A stretch of DNA of 64,000 bases from Neobacillus drentensis NBRC 102427 (GCF_001591445.1 NZ_BCUX01000016.1:1-64000); one strand, 5' to 3'; numbered from the stretch's first letter, positions 18,746-28,880 are shown. Numbers and translations: made by a program. Notes: generated by a model not told the origin, from the letters alone.

Positions 18746-20794
18746 TTAATCTAGCTTTTCCCCTTCTAAAACCCCTGATTCCCCAAGCGCTTCTCTTAAA
18801 AATAGATACTCGGGGGATGTCCAAAAGGTTTTTGACTGGATGAGTATCATTGCATCATTTCTGGCTGTTTCTAGCGCACGATAGTCATGGACCATATCTG
18901 CGACCTTAAATTCAGGAACACCGCTTTGCTTTCTGCCAAAAAAGTCGCCTGGTCCTCTAAGTTCTAAATCCTTCTCACTTAGAACAAATCCATCATTTGT
19001 TTCCGTCATGATCCGCATTCTTTCTTGACCCACTTCTGATTTAGGACTAGCAAGTAAAATGCAGTAGGATTGATCGCTGCCCCGTCCAACACGTCCGCGC
19101 AGCTGGTGGAGCTGCGAAAGGCCGAATCTTTCTGCATCATAAATAACCATCATCGTCGCATTCGGAACATTTACCCCTACCTCAACTACTGTGGTTGAGA
19201 CAAGCACCTGTACTTCGTTGGCACTAAACTCCTTCATTACTGAATCTTTTTCTTCCGAGCTTAAGCGACCGTGCATAAGCCCCGCCTTATAGCGATTTTG
19301 AAAGTAGTGACTTAGAGTAGTGAACACATCAATCGCGTTTTGGACATCGAGTTTTTCTGATTCTTCAATCAGTGGACAAATAACATAGGCCTGATGCCCT
19401 TTTTGTAATTCCTTTTCTACAAAAGCTAGGACGCGCTCGAGCATTTCCGGTTTTGCCCAGTAAGTTTCAATTGATTTTCGCCCTGCCGGCATCTCATCAA
19501 TTATGGAAACATCCATTTCACCAAACACCGTGATTGCAAGTGTTCGCGGAATCGGGGTCGCAGTCATAAAAAGAACGTCAGGATTCTCACCTTTTTCCCT
19601 CAGCACTCTTCGCTGTTCTACCCCAAAGCGATGCTGTTCATCGGTAATTACAAAGCCCAATTTTTTGAAGGTGACCTCATCCTGTATAAGTGCGTGTGTA
19701 CCAATTAAAATATCAACATTACCATTCGCTAGTTCTTGAAGGATTTCTTTTCTGCGTTTGCCCTTAATAGAACTTGTCAAAAGTTCACACCTGATATCGA
19801 ATGGATCTAGCATGCTTTTTAAGCTTTGTGCATGCTGCTCCGCTAGAATTTCTGTTGGTACCATTAAAGCTCCCTGAAAACCCGCAGTCACACTGGCATA
19901 TAAACCAATCGCCGCAACAACCGTTTTCCCTGAACCCACATCCCCTTGTAACAATCGATTCATCCGGAGTGGTGATTTTAATTCCGCTAACACTTCATTG
20001 ACGACCCTAGTTTGAGCATTTGTTAACGGAAAAGGAAGACTTTTGATAAATCCTTCTACCTGTAACTCATTATAATTTTGGCAAATACCCGGGGAATGTT
20101 CACGTTCAAACTTCCTTAATGCCTGCATTTTTAGTTGAAACAAAAGAAATTCTTCATAAACAATGCGCCTTCGTGCTTGTTTGACATCTTCTTGGCTACT
20201 TGGAAAGTGCATTGCCTTAATCGCTACCTGTTTATCAAGCAGGCGATATTTTTTTAAGAAAACATCTGGAAGAGTTTCTTCTATGAATTGTCCATATTGT
20301 TGGAAAGCATTGCTGATAAATTTGCGAATACCCTTTGTCGTTAATTTCCCTCGTAATGAATACACCGGCTCAAAATCCTTGGACTTTGCGTTTGTGCCTT
20401 GTTGCATTTCAGTTGCCGTGATTGTTTGCCGATGGGCATCCCATTTTCCAGTGATCGTTATCGTTTCATTGATAATAATTTTATTTTTTAAATAAGGCTG
20501 GTTAAAAAAGACTACTTTAATTAAATGAGAGCCAACGAAAAGTCGGATCATTAGTTTGGATTTCTTCCTTCCAAAATAGCTAAGAGAAGGTTCACTATGA
20601 ACCTTCCCTTCTACTGTTACTTTCTCATCATGCTGCACCTCTGTTATATCACGAAGGCGGTAATCTTCATAACGATAAGGAAAATACTCCAATAAATCTT
20701 CTATCGTAAAGATTTTCATTTCTGAAAAAATCTCAGCAGTTTCTTCACCAATACCCCTAATAACGGTTATTGATTGTTTTAGATGTGGATTCAC
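18746..20794 (-). CDS. recG: ATP-dependent DNA helicase RecG
   Basis: Branch-migration helicase that remodels stalled forks and Holliday junctions. The 682 residues have an N-terminal wedge/OB domain, Walker A in GDVGSGKTVVAAIG (about 285-298), a DEQH box (about 380), the TATPIPRTLA motif and the QLRGRVGRG motif VI. The start is GTG, with GGGGGAG upstream. A terminator separates it from fakA. Confidence 0.97.
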   Translation of the reverse strand: MNPHLKQSITVIRGIGEETAEIFSEMKIFTIEDLLEYFPYRYEDYRLRDITEVQHDEKVTVEGKVHSEPSLSYFGRKKSKLMIRLFVGSHLIKVVFFNQPYLKNKIIINETITITGKWDAHRQTITATEMQQGTNAKSKDFEPVYSLRGKLTTKGIRKFISNAFQQYGQFIEETLPDVFLKKYRLLDKQVAIKAMHFPSSQEDVKQARRRIVYEEFLLFQLKMQALRKFEREHSPGICQNYNELQVEGFIKSLPFPLTNAQTRVVNEVLAELKSPLRMNRLLQGDVGSGKTVVAAIGLYASVTAGFQGALMVPTEILAEQHAQSLKSMLDPFDIRCELLTSSIKGKRRKEILQELANGNVDILIGTHALIQDEVTFKKLGFVITDEQHRFGVEQRRVLREKGENPDVLFMTATPIPRTLAITVFGEMDVSIIDEMPAGRKSIETYWAKPEMLERVLAFVEKELQKGHQAYVICPLIEESEKLDVQNAIDVFTTLSHYFQNRYKAGLMHGRLSSEEKDSVMKEFSANEVQVLVSTTVVEVGVNVPNATMMVIYDAERFGLSQLHQLRGRVGRGSDQSYCILLASPKSEVGQERMRIMTETNDGFVLSEKDLELRGPGDFFGRKQSGVPEFKVADMVHDYRALETARNDAMILIQSKTFWTSPEYLFLREALGESGVLEGEKLD

Positions 20795-20847
20795 TATTAC
20801 ACTACTCCCCCACTAAGCGCAGTTATATCTTTTAACTTCATTTTCAC

Positions 20848-20873
20848 ATAAAAAAGAAGGGATCTCCCCTTCT
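20848..20873 (-). terminator. Intrinsic terminator after fakA
   Basis: AGAAGGGGAGATCCCTTCT followed by a T run on the minus strand, 15 bp past the fakA stop. It ends the yloU-fakA transcript before recG. Confidence 0.88.
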
Positions 20874-20887
20874 ATTTTAGCGGTTCA

Positions 20888-22570
20888 TTATTCAATTGAA
20901 AAGATAAATGAATACAACGGCTGGCCGCCATTATGGATTTCAACCTCAACATCTTGATAATTCTCTTCAACAAACTGGGTTAACTGACTTACTTCTTCTT
21001 CGCTTACGTCTTCCCCATAAATAATCGTCAAAATTTCGGAATCATCATCGAGCATTTGTAAAAGCAACTCTTCAGTTACTTTTCCTTTGTTCTTGTTCTT
21101 AACAACAATTTTCCCTTCAGCAATACCCATGAAATCATCTTTCTCGATGTCTAATCCATCAATTTGGGTATCTCGTACAGCAAAAGTAATTTGGCCCGTT
21201 TTAACATGTTCTAAGGCATCATTCATTGAGGCTTTATTGGCTTGTAGCTCTGCTGACGGATTAAATGCTAACAGAGCTGAAAGTCCTTGCGGTACAGTTT
21301 TGGATGGTATGACATAAATATCTTCTTCTGAAACATCGGCCGCCTGCTGGGCTGCCATAATAATGTTTTTATTATTAGGTAATATAAATACCTTTTTAGC
21401 GTTAACTTCTTTAACAGCCTTGACGATATCCTCTGTACTCGGATTCATCGTTTGCCCGCCTTCTATGACGGCATGGGCCCCAATACTTCTAAATAAATCT
21501 GCAATGCCTGATCCCATCGATACCGCAACAATTCCGTATTCTTGCTGCTCTTTAGGTGATCCCTGCTTTTCAGCAGCGGGCGCAACATGTGTTTCGCCTA
21601 CAATATTGGTATGCTGTTGACGCATGTTTTCAATCTTCATATTAATTAAATTTCCGTACCTTTGCCCGTAGCTTAGTACGTCGCCAGGCTGCTCGGAATG
21701 GATATGGACTTTCACAACATCTTCATCGGCAATGACTAATAAAGAATCACCTAATTGGCTGAGGTCATTGCGGAAAACGACTTCACTGAAAGGATGCTTG
21801 GCTGTCTTTTCCTGTTCAAAACGAACCATAAACTCAGTACAGTATCCAAATTCAATATCTGCAGTGTTTATATGTCCTTGGACACTCTTGTGATGTTCTG
21901 TATTTACCAATTCATCCATAGAAAGTGATGCAGAAGGCGTATCAGGCAGCATTTCGCCTTTTAGTACTGCAAGAAATCCTTCGTAAACAAATACAAGCCC
22001 TTGTCCGCCGCTGTCAACCACACCAACTTCTTTTAAGACTGGAAGCAGGTCAGGAGTACGTTTTAATGATGCCCTTGCTTCTATTAATACTTCTTCCATG
22101 ATGACAATAATATCGTTTGAATTCTGGGCTGCTTGAACACCCTTCTTAGCTGAATCCTTAGCGACGGTTAAAATGGTTCCTTCAACAGGCTTCATGACCG
22201 CTTTATAGGCAGTCTCTACCCCTGACTCGAGGGCATGTGCAAAATCATTTCCTGAAATTTGCGCTTTCGTTTCTACTGCCTTCGAAAAACCGCGGAATAA
22301 TTGGGAAAGGATGACACCTGAATTTCCACGGGCTCCCATTAGTAAGCCTTTAGATAGGGCTACTCCAACTTTACCAATATGTTCTTGAACATTATTTTTT
22401 ACTTCTTTGGCACCTGAAGTCATTGATAAATTCATGTTAGTTCCAGTATCACCATCGGGCACGGGAAAAACGTTTAGGGCATCCACCATTTTTGCATTTG
22501 CAGCCAAATGATTTGCTCCTTGAATCACCATCTCGGCAAAACGTTTTCCATCTAAAGCTGTTATTGACAC
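20888..22570 (-). CDS. fakA: Fatty acid kinase subunit FakA (YloV, DAK2 family)
   Basis: ATP-binding subunit that phosphorylates fatty acids held by a FakB protein, allowing exogenous fatty acids to enter lipids. In 560 residues, the N-terminal DAK2/DhaL domain shows NVFPVPDGDTGTNMNLSM (about 30-47) with Asp residues that bind Mg-ATP, and MGARGNSGVILSQL. The middle and C-terminal parts match the Fak protein family. The start is GTG with GAGGAGGAAAG. It follows yloU by 36 bp, as in B. subtilis. Confidence 0.95.
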   Translation of the reverse strand: MSITALDGKRFAEMVIQGANHLAANAKMVDALNVFPVPDGDTGTNMNLSMTSGAKEVKNNVQEHIGKVGVALSKGLLMGARGNSGVILSQLFRGFSKAVETKAQISGNDFAHALESGVETAYKAVMKPVEGTILTVAKDSAKKGVQAAQNSNDIIVIMEEVLIEARASLKRTPDLLPVLKEVGVVDSGGQGLVFVYEGFLAVLKGEMLPDTPSASLSMDELVNTEHHKSVQGHINTADIEFGYCTEFMVRFEQEKTAKHPFSEVVFRNDLSQLGDSLLVIADEDVVKVHIHSEQPGDVLSYGQRYGNLINMKIENMRQQHTNIVGETHVAPAAEKQGSPKEQQEYGIVAVSMGSGIADLFRSIGAHAVIEGGQTMNPSTEDIVKAVKEVNAKKVFILPNNKNIIMAAQQAADVSEEDIYVIPSKTVPQGLSALLAFNPSAELQANKASMNDALEHVKTGQITFAVRDTQIDGLDIEKDDFMGIAEGKIVVKNKNKGKVTEELLLQMLDDDSEILTIIYGEDVSEEEVSQLTQFVEENYQDVEVEIHNGGQPLYSFIFSIE

Positions 22571-22606
22571 AAACTTTCCTCCTCACTTGAGGTTCGTCTC
22601 GCGAAC

Positions 22607-22969
22607 TTAAGGGTTCGTCACTCGAACTCCCTGAACGTAAATATTTACCGATTCAACGGCAAGTCCAACCGTCTTATCGAGGGTGTATTTAACCTTTGAT
22701 TGCACGTTGTGGGCAATTTCGGAAATTTTCGTTCCATAGCTAACAATAATGTACATATCAATATGTAATTCCTCATTTTCTTGGCGGACAATCACGCCCC
22801 GAGTAAAATTTTCTCTTCGTAATATTTCCGTAATTCCGTCTTTAATTTGATTCTTTGAGGCCATACCGACGATACCGTAGCACTCGATTGCTGCTCCTCC
22901 GGCGATGGTTGCGATTACTTCATTTGAAATATCAATTTGTCCGAACTTTGTTTTTAATTCAATGGACAT
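22607..22969 (-). CDS. yloU: Asp23/Gls24 family envelope-stress protein YloU
   Basis: A 120-residue protein of the Asp23 family (IDISNEVIATIAGGAAIECYG near the N-terminus; VNIYVQGVRV at the end). Members are linked to alkaline or envelope stress, but the molecular role is not settled. It is co-transcribed with fakA. The start has CAGGAGGGGG. Confidence 0.92.
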   Translation of the reverse strand: MSIELKTKFGQIDISNEVIATIAGGAAIECYGIVGMASKNQIKDGITEILRRENFTRGVIVRQENEELHIDMYIIVSYGTKISEIAHNVQSKVKYTLDKTVGLAVESVNIYVQGVRVTNP

Positions 22970-23003
22970 GAATCGTTCCCCCTCCTGAAAAAATTGCTCC
23001 TAG

Positions 23004-23033
23004 ACTATAGTCATTTTACTATAGTCAATGCAA
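23004..23033 (-). promoter_or_regulatory. Candidate promoter of yloU-fakA with repeated ACTATAGT
   Basis: TTGCAT and TATAGT with an 18-bp spacer on the minus strand. The palindromic octamer ACTATAGT occurs twice (23004-23011 and 23018-23025), 14 bp apart, inside the promoter. The repeat may be a protein site or only the accidental duplication of a -10-like word. Confidence 0.45.
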
Positions 23034-23256
23034 TATTGAAAGTTATTCCTGCCTGTTTACTATAAGAGCATTTTATAAATAGTTATGTCAAGGTATTTTT
23101 CTTGAAAGGTAACTATTGCAATCAAATACGTTGTATGATAAATTATTAAGGTATTATCTTAAGACTAGAAAATTTGTTCAACCAATTTTCTTTTTTCTGA
23201 TGAGGATCTTAAAGATAGCTGTATAAAGCTTTTGGTAGTTAAGGAGGGAAATCATT

Positions 23257-23445
23257 ATGCCACGTCAATGTGTTGTAACTGGAAAGAAAACAACAACTGG
23301 TAACGCACGTTCTCACGCTATGAACGCAAACAAGCGTACATGGGGTGCTAACCTACAAAAAGTACGTATTCTTGTTGATGGAAAGCCTAAACGTGTTTGG
23401 GTTTCTGCAAGAGCGTTGAAATCAGGTAAAGTAGAACGCGTTTAA
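23257..23445 (+). CDS. rpmB: 50S ribosomal protein L28
   Basis: A 62-residue L28 starting [20 protein letters not shown]. No zinc-type CxxC pairs are present beyond the single Cys. The start has TTAAGGAGGG. It is divergent from yloU, with 287 bp between them, and is followed by its own terminator, so it is a monocistronic gene on the plus strand. The gap has AT-rich stretches but no clear -35/-10 pair for rpmB. Confidence 0.97.
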   Translation: MPRQCVVTGKKTTTGNARSHAMNANKRTWGANLQKVRILVDGKPKRVWVSARALKSGKVERV

Positions 23446-23453
23446 TATGGAAT

Positions 23454-23483
23454 GGGCATCCTAATCGGATGTCTTTTCTTTTT
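23454..23483 (+). terminator. Intrinsic terminator after rpmB
   Basis: Stem GGCATCC-TAATC-GGATGTC (one G-U pair) followed by TTTTCTTTTT. Confidence 0.85.
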
Positions 23484-23543
23484 GTCCAAAAAAGTAAAAT
23501 TTACATAACAACGCTACCCTTTATTATTCCCAATTATTCAAAA

Positions 23544-23570
23544 TAAAAAGCACCCACATTAATCGGGTGC
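23544..23570 (-). terminator. Intrinsic terminator after spoVM
   Basis: GCACCC and GGGTGC arms around a short loop, with TTTTTATTTT following on the minus strand. It faces the rpmB terminator, so the two convergent genes are insulated. Confidence 0.85.
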
Positions 23571-23609
23571 CATTCGTTAAAGAAAAAGCTCTCAACTCTA
23601 ATACCAATG

Positions 23610-23693
23610 CTATTCGTTCTTTTTAAACGCCCCAATCATCGCACGGACAAGTCCGCCTAAAAATTTCGGCAATTTAATTGTATAGAATTTCAT
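23610..23693 (-). CDS. spoVM: Stage V sporulation protein M (27 residues)
   Basis: A micro-gene encoding the amphipathic helix peptide that marks the convex forespore membrane and anchors SpoIVA at the start of coat assembly. The sequence begins MKFYTIKLPKFLGG, with the helix-breaking Pro at residue 9, followed by VRAMIGAFKK, close to the B. subtilis peptide of 26 residues. AGGAGGGA lies 5 bases before the ATG. It is between rpmB and thiN, its usual place. The gene shows that the organism belongs to an endospore-forming lineage. Sporulation genes of this type are normally sigma-E dependent; I do not see a clear sigma-E promoter. Confidence 0.96.
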   Translation of the reverse strand: MKFYTIKLPKFLGGLVRAMIGAFKKNE

Positions 23694-23799
23694 ACTGTCC
23701 CTCCTCATAAATCTCCCCAGCTTATTTCAACTCAACTTTTTTCGAACGCCCTACCATTTTATTCAAACGAACGAAATCAGTACCTAATTGTATTGCCTA

Positions 23800-24447
23800 T
23801 TAATCATGACTTCTTATCACTATTAATATGCCTTCAGAAAATGAAAAAGTACCATAATCACTATTAAGTTCATTACTTATACATAGTGTGGAACCGATTG
23901 AAATATGACGATTTTCCAAAGGGAATTTAAAGCCTTCAAGGGTGAGTTCCTGTACATTAAGTGTTAAAGGAACGAAGGAAATATATTTTTTAGTGTTTAT
24001 TTTTTCAATGGTATACCGACCAGGTCCTTTAATAAAAATGAGATTAAATTTGTCAATTAAGCAGATATTCGCTGATTTTTTTGTTTTAAGCGGATTTACT
24101 AATAAGTGGACATTGGCAAATAAATGATCGAGCCTGCCCCCGGTTGCACCAAATAACCGGATCATACTTGGATCCTGATCAAGTGCCCAATTAAGAGCTA
24201 ACTCCATATCTGTTTCATCTTTTTCAGGCTTATACTTCTTTAATTCGGTTACGCGTTCTTCAATAAACATTAATTCTTCCACTGATACAGAATCAAAATC
24301 CCCAAAAGCAATCTTTGGAGTAATATTTCTTTTTAACAAATGATAGACACCCCGGTCCACACCAACCCAAATCGCGTCTTTCTCTAAGTACTCGCTTAAA
24401 TCAGGCAAAAGGCTTTCAGGGCCTCCGGCTAGAATATTAATAATCAT
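23800..24447 (-). CDS. thiN: Thiamine pyrophosphokinase
   Basis: Transfers pyrophosphate from ATP to thiamine to make the cofactor ThDP. The 215-residue protein has the N-terminal catalytic motifs VGVDRGVYHLL, AFGDFDSVS (about 48-56) and KDETDMELAL (about 75-85), then a C-terminal beta domain. The start has AAAAGGAG. It is after rpe and separated from it by a terminator, so it may be transcribed weakly or from an unseen promoter. Confidence 0.93.
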   Translation of the reverse strand: MIINILAGGPESLLPDLSEYLEKDAIWVGVDRGVYHLLKRNITPKIAFGDFDSVSVEELMFIEERVTELKKYKPEKDETDMELALNWALDQDPSMIRLFGATGGRLDHLFANVHLLVNPLKTKKSANICLIDKFNLIFIKGPGRYTIEKINTKKYISFVPLTLNVQELTLEGFKFPLENRHISIGSTLCISNELNSDYGTFSFSEGILIVIRSHD

Positions 24448-24470
24448 AAAAAAATCTCCTTTTCCATATG

Positions 24471-24498
24471 CAAAAAGCCAGCACGAAAGCTGGCTTTT
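24471..24498 (-). terminator. Terminator between rpe and thiN
   Basis: AAAAGCCAGC-TTTCGT-GCTGGCTTTTT on the minus strand directly after the rpe stop. The symmetric A and T flanks would allow function in both directions. Confidence 0.82.
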
Positions 24499-24502
24499 AT
24501 CA

Positions 24503-25147
24503 TTAACTTCTTATCAGCGAAATTGCCTCCGCATAATCTTCTTGATTATATATAGCTGAACCCGCGACTAACACGTTAGCGCCTGCTTCCACACACAGTT
24601 TTGCCGTTTCTGAATTGACACCGCCATCAATTTCAATCTCAATGTCTAAGCCTTTTTGCTCAGCCATTTCTTTAACTTTCTTTATTTTCGGAAGGACCTC
24701 TGGAATGAATTTCTGCCCGCCGAAGCCTGGATTGACAGACATTAATAATACCATATCAATATCTCCAATGATGTGTTGAATACTCTCGACGGGAGTAGCA
24801 GGATTTAAAACCACTCCCGCTTTGATACCAAAGGATTTAATATTTTGGATTGTGCGGTGAAGATGACGACATGCTTCCACATGAACTGTAATATAATCAG
24901 CTCCAGCTTTAGCGAATGCCTCAATATATTGATCCGGATTTTCAATCATTAAGTGTACATCAAGTGGCAGCTTCGTGATTGGTCGAATAGCCTCAACAAT
25001 GAGTGAACCAATCGTAATATTTGGCACAAAATGACCATCCATGACATCGACATGAATATAGTCTGCTCCACCTTTTTCAACAGCAATAATTTCTTCACCC
25101 AATTTCGAAAAATCGGCAGAGAGAATCGAAGGTGCTATTTTTACCAT
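24503..25147 (-). CDS. rpe: Ribulose-phosphate 3-epimerase
   Basis: Interconverts ribulose 5-phosphate and xylulose 5-phosphate in the pentose phosphate pathway. The TIM-barrel protein of 214 residues has [16 protein letters not shown] (metal-binding His and Asp near 32-36), VHLMIENP, and [12 protein letters not shown]. It begins 2 bp after the rsgA stop; CGAGGT provides the ribosome site. Confidence 0.97.
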   Translation of the reverse strand: MVKIAPSILSADFSKLGEEIIAVEKGGADYIHVDVMDGHFVPNITIGSLIVEAIRPITKLPLDVHLMIENPDQYIEAFAKAGADYITVHVEACRHLHRTIQNIKSFGIKAGVVLNPATPVESIQHIIGDIDMVLLMSVNPGFGGQKFIPEVLPKIKKVKEMAEQKGLDIEIEIDGGVNSETAKLCVEAGANVLVAGSAIYNQEDYAEAISLIRS

Positions 25148-25149
25148 GC

Positions 25150-26031
25150 TTAATACCTCGGCTTTCTATCTTTTATTTCCTGGAGGAAATTCAAATAATG
25201 TTCATAGCGATACGCTGGGATTTGACCAGATTCAACTTCCTTTTTGACACCACATTTTGGTTCAGTTCCGTGCAAACAGGCTCTGAATTTACAATCCTCA
25301 CTAGCTTTTTGTATTTCAGGGAAACAAGAGGTCAAATCTTCTGCTTCGATATTTGTAAATTCCAATGAGCTAAACCCAGGTGTATCTGCGATTAGACCAT
25401 TTCCAATCTGAATTAACTCCACATGTCTTGTTGTATGCTTTCCTCTGCCTAGATGCGAGGAAATATCATTTGTTTTTAATTCAAGATCGGGTCTTAAGAC
25501 ATTCAGCAAGGAAGATTTCCCCACTCCCGATTGGCCGGCAAAAACGGATATTTTATTATTGACGTGCGGACTTAAAAGCTCGACGCCTGCTTCTGTTTCG
25601 GAAGAAGTTAAGATTACTTTATAACCTGCAGTAGTATATTGCTCTGCATATCTCTTTATTTTCTTTTGTTGCTCATCGTTGGTTAGATCCATTTTGGTAA
25701 TACATATAAGCGGTTCAATCCGATTAAACTCAACTAGAACGAGGAAGCGATCTAAAAGAACTGTACTGAACTCCGGCTCAACGGCCGAGAACACAAGGAT
25801 TGCTTGATCTACATTCGCGATTGGCGGACGAATCAATTCGTTCTTTCGTGGCTTAACTTCCATAATATACCCTTCCAAGTCATTTTCAGCTTGAAAAACA
25901 ACCTCGTCACCGACAAGGGGGGTAATTTTATTCTTTCTAAATATCCCTCTCCCACGGCATTGAATCATTTTATTGTCATCTAGTACATAATAAAAACCGC
26001 TTAATGCTTTAACAATTTTCCCTTCAGGCAT
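25150..26031 (-). CDS. rsgA: Ribosome small-subunit-dependent GTPase RsgA (CpgA)
   Basis: Circularly permuted GTPase that checks late 30S maturation. In 293 residues: an OB domain (about 1-65), TKMD G4 motif (about 113), [12 protein letters not shown] (about 165), DTPGFSS, and a C-terminal zinc knuckle built from [17 protein letters not shown] (about 247-263). The ATG has AAGGAGTG; a GTG two codons upstream overlaps that site. In B. subtilis CpgA is a PrkC substrate, and prkC is the gene just upstream. Confidence 0.96.
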   Translation of the reverse strand: MPEGKIVKALSGFYYVLDDNKMIQCRGRGIFRKNKITPLVGDEVVFQAENDLEGYIMEVKPRKNELIRPPIANVDQAILVFSAVEPEFSTVLLDRFLVLVEFNRIEPLICITKMDLTNDEQQKKIKRYAEQYTTAGYKVILTSSETEAGVELLSPHVNNKISVFAGQSGVGKSSLLNVLRPDLELKTNDISSHLGRGKHTTRHVELIQIGNGLIADTPGFSSLEFTNIEAEDLTSCFPEIQKASEDCKFRACLHGTEPKCGVKKEVESGQIPAYRYEHYLNFLQEIKDRKPRY

Positions 26032-26124
26032 AGTCACACTCCTTGTCTTTCAATAAGAAAACGTCAACTTATCATTCATATTTTGCAGGAAAGCTGATTT
26101 TTATAAAAAGCAAAGAAATATTGT

Positions 26125-28116
26125 TTATTCTGATTCCGGGTAGTTAATTACGTCCTCTGCTATTACTTTCTTGTCGCGAATGATCTTGTAACCGGCTTTA
26201 CCACCAAAAGGAATCGTAAGTTCAATTTGTTTTTTTGTTGTTTCTGTAATAAAAAAGGTTTCAGCAGGTTCCGTCATACTGTGATTCATATCTTCGATGT
26301 AGATAAGAACTTCTTGTTTTTCCACAGGTTCACCAGGCACTGGCACAGGGACAGTTGGTTCGTAATCAATTGTTATATCTTTAATTACCGTTTTGGGAGG
26401 TTTTTCTTCTTTTCCTTTTGAAATAATAACTGAAACCTTATCGCCTTTTTTCAGTTCTGTTCCAGACGCTGGTGTTTGGGAAATCACCATGCCAGCAGGA
26501 ATTTTTTCATCATATTTTTCTTCTGAGACGTTTAATGACAACCCTACTAATGAGGCATAATCCTCGGCCCCTTTTAAATTGTACTCGGTTAAGTCTCTTA
26601 GGACAATTATTTCAGGTCCTTTACTGACTTCAAATTCTAATTCAGTATCTTCTGGAATAATTTTTTCGCCACCTGATGGGTTTTGGCTAATAATAGTCCC
26701 TGGTTCACTATCATCATATTTCTCAGTTTTTAATATATCTTTAAAGTTCCTATCTTCTAATAAATGGGAAATATCATCATACAGCCGGCCTACATAATTA
26801 GATAGCTCAATTTTTTCTTTTCCGGTACTAATATATAAATTAACTTTTGCGTTCTCCTTGACTGTACTGCCGATTTCGGGGTCGGTCTTGACAACCTTTC
26901 CTTCAGCTACCAAATCATCAGGAAGTTCAACCCGTTTGTCAACCACTAATCCGCTGAGTTGAAGCTCAGAAATCGCATCATTAGCATCCATCCCACTTAC
27001 ATCAGGAATTTTGACGTCCTTAGTAGACAATAAACCAGGTAAAAAAGTAACAGCTAATAGTCCAAGAATGGAAAGAATAAGGAAAGTTGATATTAACACT
27101 ATCGGCCATTTTTTTCGCTTTTTCTTACTACTTTGCTCCTTTTTTTGTGTATCCTTTTTAACAGGAGATATTTTTTCATTACTGTGTACTAATGTTTCAT
27201 CCAGGTTTTTATGTGGACGGTCATCAGTTATAATAGGAATGGCTTTGGTTGCCTCATCATCAATTGGAATAATAAACTTCGGTTCATTCATTCTTTCAGG
27301 ATTTTGTGCCGTCCTTAAATCCTCCTCCATCTCATCGACAGTGTTGTAACGATGGAATGGGTCCTTTGCCGTTGCTTTAAGGACAATATTTTCTACACTT
27401 TGCGGGATATTTGAATTCCACCTTCTAACAGAGGGTGTTTCAGACTGGAGATGCTTTAATGCAATCGATACTGCCGATTCCCCCGAGAAGGGAAGCCTGC
27501 CCGTTAATATTTCGAACATGACAATTCCAAGTGAATAAATATCTGATTTTCGATTAGCCATTCCGCCACGGGCTTGTTCCGGTGATAAATAGTGGACAGA
27601 ACCTAAAACAGAATTGGTTTGGGTAATGCTTGTCGCGCTTAATGCCATGGCTATTCCAAAATCAGTGATTTTCACATTGCCATTCCGGTCAATTAGTATG
27701 TTATGCGGCTTGATATCACGGTGAATAATATGATTTTGATGGGCATGGGAAATTGCAGACGTTATTTGCATCATTATATCTAATGCTTTTTCGACACGTA
27801 GTGACGAATGCTGGTTTATGTATTGTTTTAATGTTTGCCCATTCACGTATTCCATAACAATATAGTAAAGCGAATCCTCTTCACCGACATCAAAAATACT
27901 AACGATATTGGGATGGGTTAGACTTGTTGCTGATTGTGCTTCTCTATGAAAGCGTCGAATAAACTCCTCATCATTGACAAAATCAAGTCGGAGCATTTTT
28001 ACGGCTACTTCTCTGTCTAAAATCATATCATGTGCTAAATAGACATTGGCCATTCCGCCTCCGCCAATCATTTCAAGAATTTTATAGCGGCCGCTTATTC
28101 TTTTTCCAATAATCAC
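26125..28116 (-). CDS. prkC: PASTA-domain Ser/Thr protein kinase PrkC
   Basis: Membrane kinase that senses peptidoglycan fragments and phosphorylates translation and wall proteins; in Bacillus it promotes spore germination. The 663 residues hold a cytoplasmic kinase domain (GGGGMANVYLA near 18, catalytic Lys in VAVKML, HRDIKPHNIL near 134, DFGIA), a basic linker, one membrane segment (about 337-358) and three extracellular PASTA repeats (about 365-575), then a short C-terminal domain. The start is GTG, overlapping the prpC stop in GTGA. Confidence 0.97.
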   Translation of the reverse strand: MIIGKRISGRYKILEMIGGGGMANVYLAHDMILDREVAVKMLRLDFVNDEEFIRRFHREAQSATSLTHPNIVSIFDVGEEDSLYYIVMEYVNGQTLKQYINQHSSLRVEKALDIMMQITSAISHAHQNHIIHRDIKPHNILIDRNGNVKITDFGIAMALSATSITQTNSVLGSVHYLSPEQARGGMANRKSDIYSLGIVMFEILTGRLPFSGESAVSIALKHLQSETPSVRRWNSNIPQSVENIVLKATAKDPFHRYNTVDEMEEDLRTAQNPERMNEPKFIIPIDDEATKAIPIITDDRPHKNLDETLVHSNEKISPVKKDTQKKEQSSKKKRKKWPIVLISTFLILSILGLLAVTFLPGLLSTKDVKIPDVSGMDANDAISELQLSGLVVDKRVELPDDLVAEGKVVKTDPEIGSTVKENAKVNLYISTGKEKIELSNYVGRLYDDISHLLEDRNFKDILKTEKYDDSEPGTIISQNPSGGEKIIPEDTELEFEVSKGPEIIVLRDLTEYNLKGAEDYASLVGLSLNVSEEKYDEKIPAGMVISQTPASGTELKKGDKVSVIISKGKEEKPPKTVIKDITIDYEPTVPVPVPGEPVEKQEVLIYIEDMNHSMTEPAETFFITETTKKQIELTIPFGGKAGYKIIRDKKVIAEDVINYPESE

Positions 28117-28880
28117 TGCTCATCACCCAATTCAATATCATTAGCATACTCTAATATGATTAGGGTAATATTGTCTTCTCCGCCATTCTCATTTGCGATG
28201 TCGATCAGTGTGGAAGCCTTTTGTTCAAGCGAATCTTCATTTTGAAGTATATTAACTATTTCTTTTTCATTGACTTTATTTGACAACCCATCAGAACATA
28301 ACAGGAGAAAATCTCCTTCTTCGAACATAATTGTTTTAATATCAATTTTTACATCTTGTTCCGTTCCTAACGCTCTTAATATCCAATTTTTCCTCGGATG
28401 ATGTTCGGCATCTTCTTTGCTGATTTGTCCGGTTCGAACTAATTCATTAACAAGTGTATGGTCCTCAGTTAGCTGCTTGAAGCCTGAATCATTTAAGATA
28501 AACACACGACTATCCCCCACATGTGCAATCGTTGTAAAGTTATCTGCAGCAATCACAGCTTCAATAGTAGTCCCCATACCTTCACATTCCACGTGACTTC
28601 TTGAATGGTTAAACAATAATTGATTAACCTGAAGAACATGGGTTTTCAGCCATGCTTCTGCTTGGTCAGCTGTGTGAATTCCTTCGGATTGCTCCCACAT
28701 TTCTTGGAGATGCGATACTGTCATTTTACTTGCAACATCACCGGCAAGGTGTCCGCCCATACCATCTGCTACGATGGCAAGGCGGTGTCCGTCCCGATTA
28801 ACAAAAGTACCACCACTATCCTCATTGTTCTGCCGAACTCTACCCTGGTCCGTTTTAAATACAGCCTTCACTTTTGTCAC
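28113..28880 (-). CDS. prpC: PP2C-type protein phosphatase PrpC
   Basis: Mn-dependent phosphatase that opposes PrkC. It has PP2C motifs [15 protein letters not shown] (about 38-52), [23 protein letters not shown] and [10 protein letters not shown] choose a GTG start (255 residues) that overlaps the rlmN stop in GTGA, with GAGGAG just upstream; a second GTG three codons later is equally close to B. subtilis PrpC in length. The longer frame into rlmN is rejected. Confidence 0.95.
   Translation of the reverse strand: MTKVKAVFKTDQGRVRQNNEDSGGTFVNRDGHRLAIVADGMGGHLAGDVASKMTVSHLQEMWEQSEGIHTADQAEAWLKTHVLQVNQLLFNHSRSHVECEGMGTTIEAVIAADNFTTIAHVGDSRVFILNDSGFKQLTEDHTLVNELVRTGQISKEDAEHHPRKNWILRALGTEQDVKIDIKTIMFEEGDFLLLCSDGLSNKVNEKEIVNILQNEDSLEQKASTLIDIANENGGEDNITLIILEYANDIELGDEQ

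Noticed and set aside
23694-23799. Sigma-E promoter for spoVM (an AATACAAT-like box near 23787)
   Set aside because: The possible -10 lacks a convincing -35 partner at the right distance.
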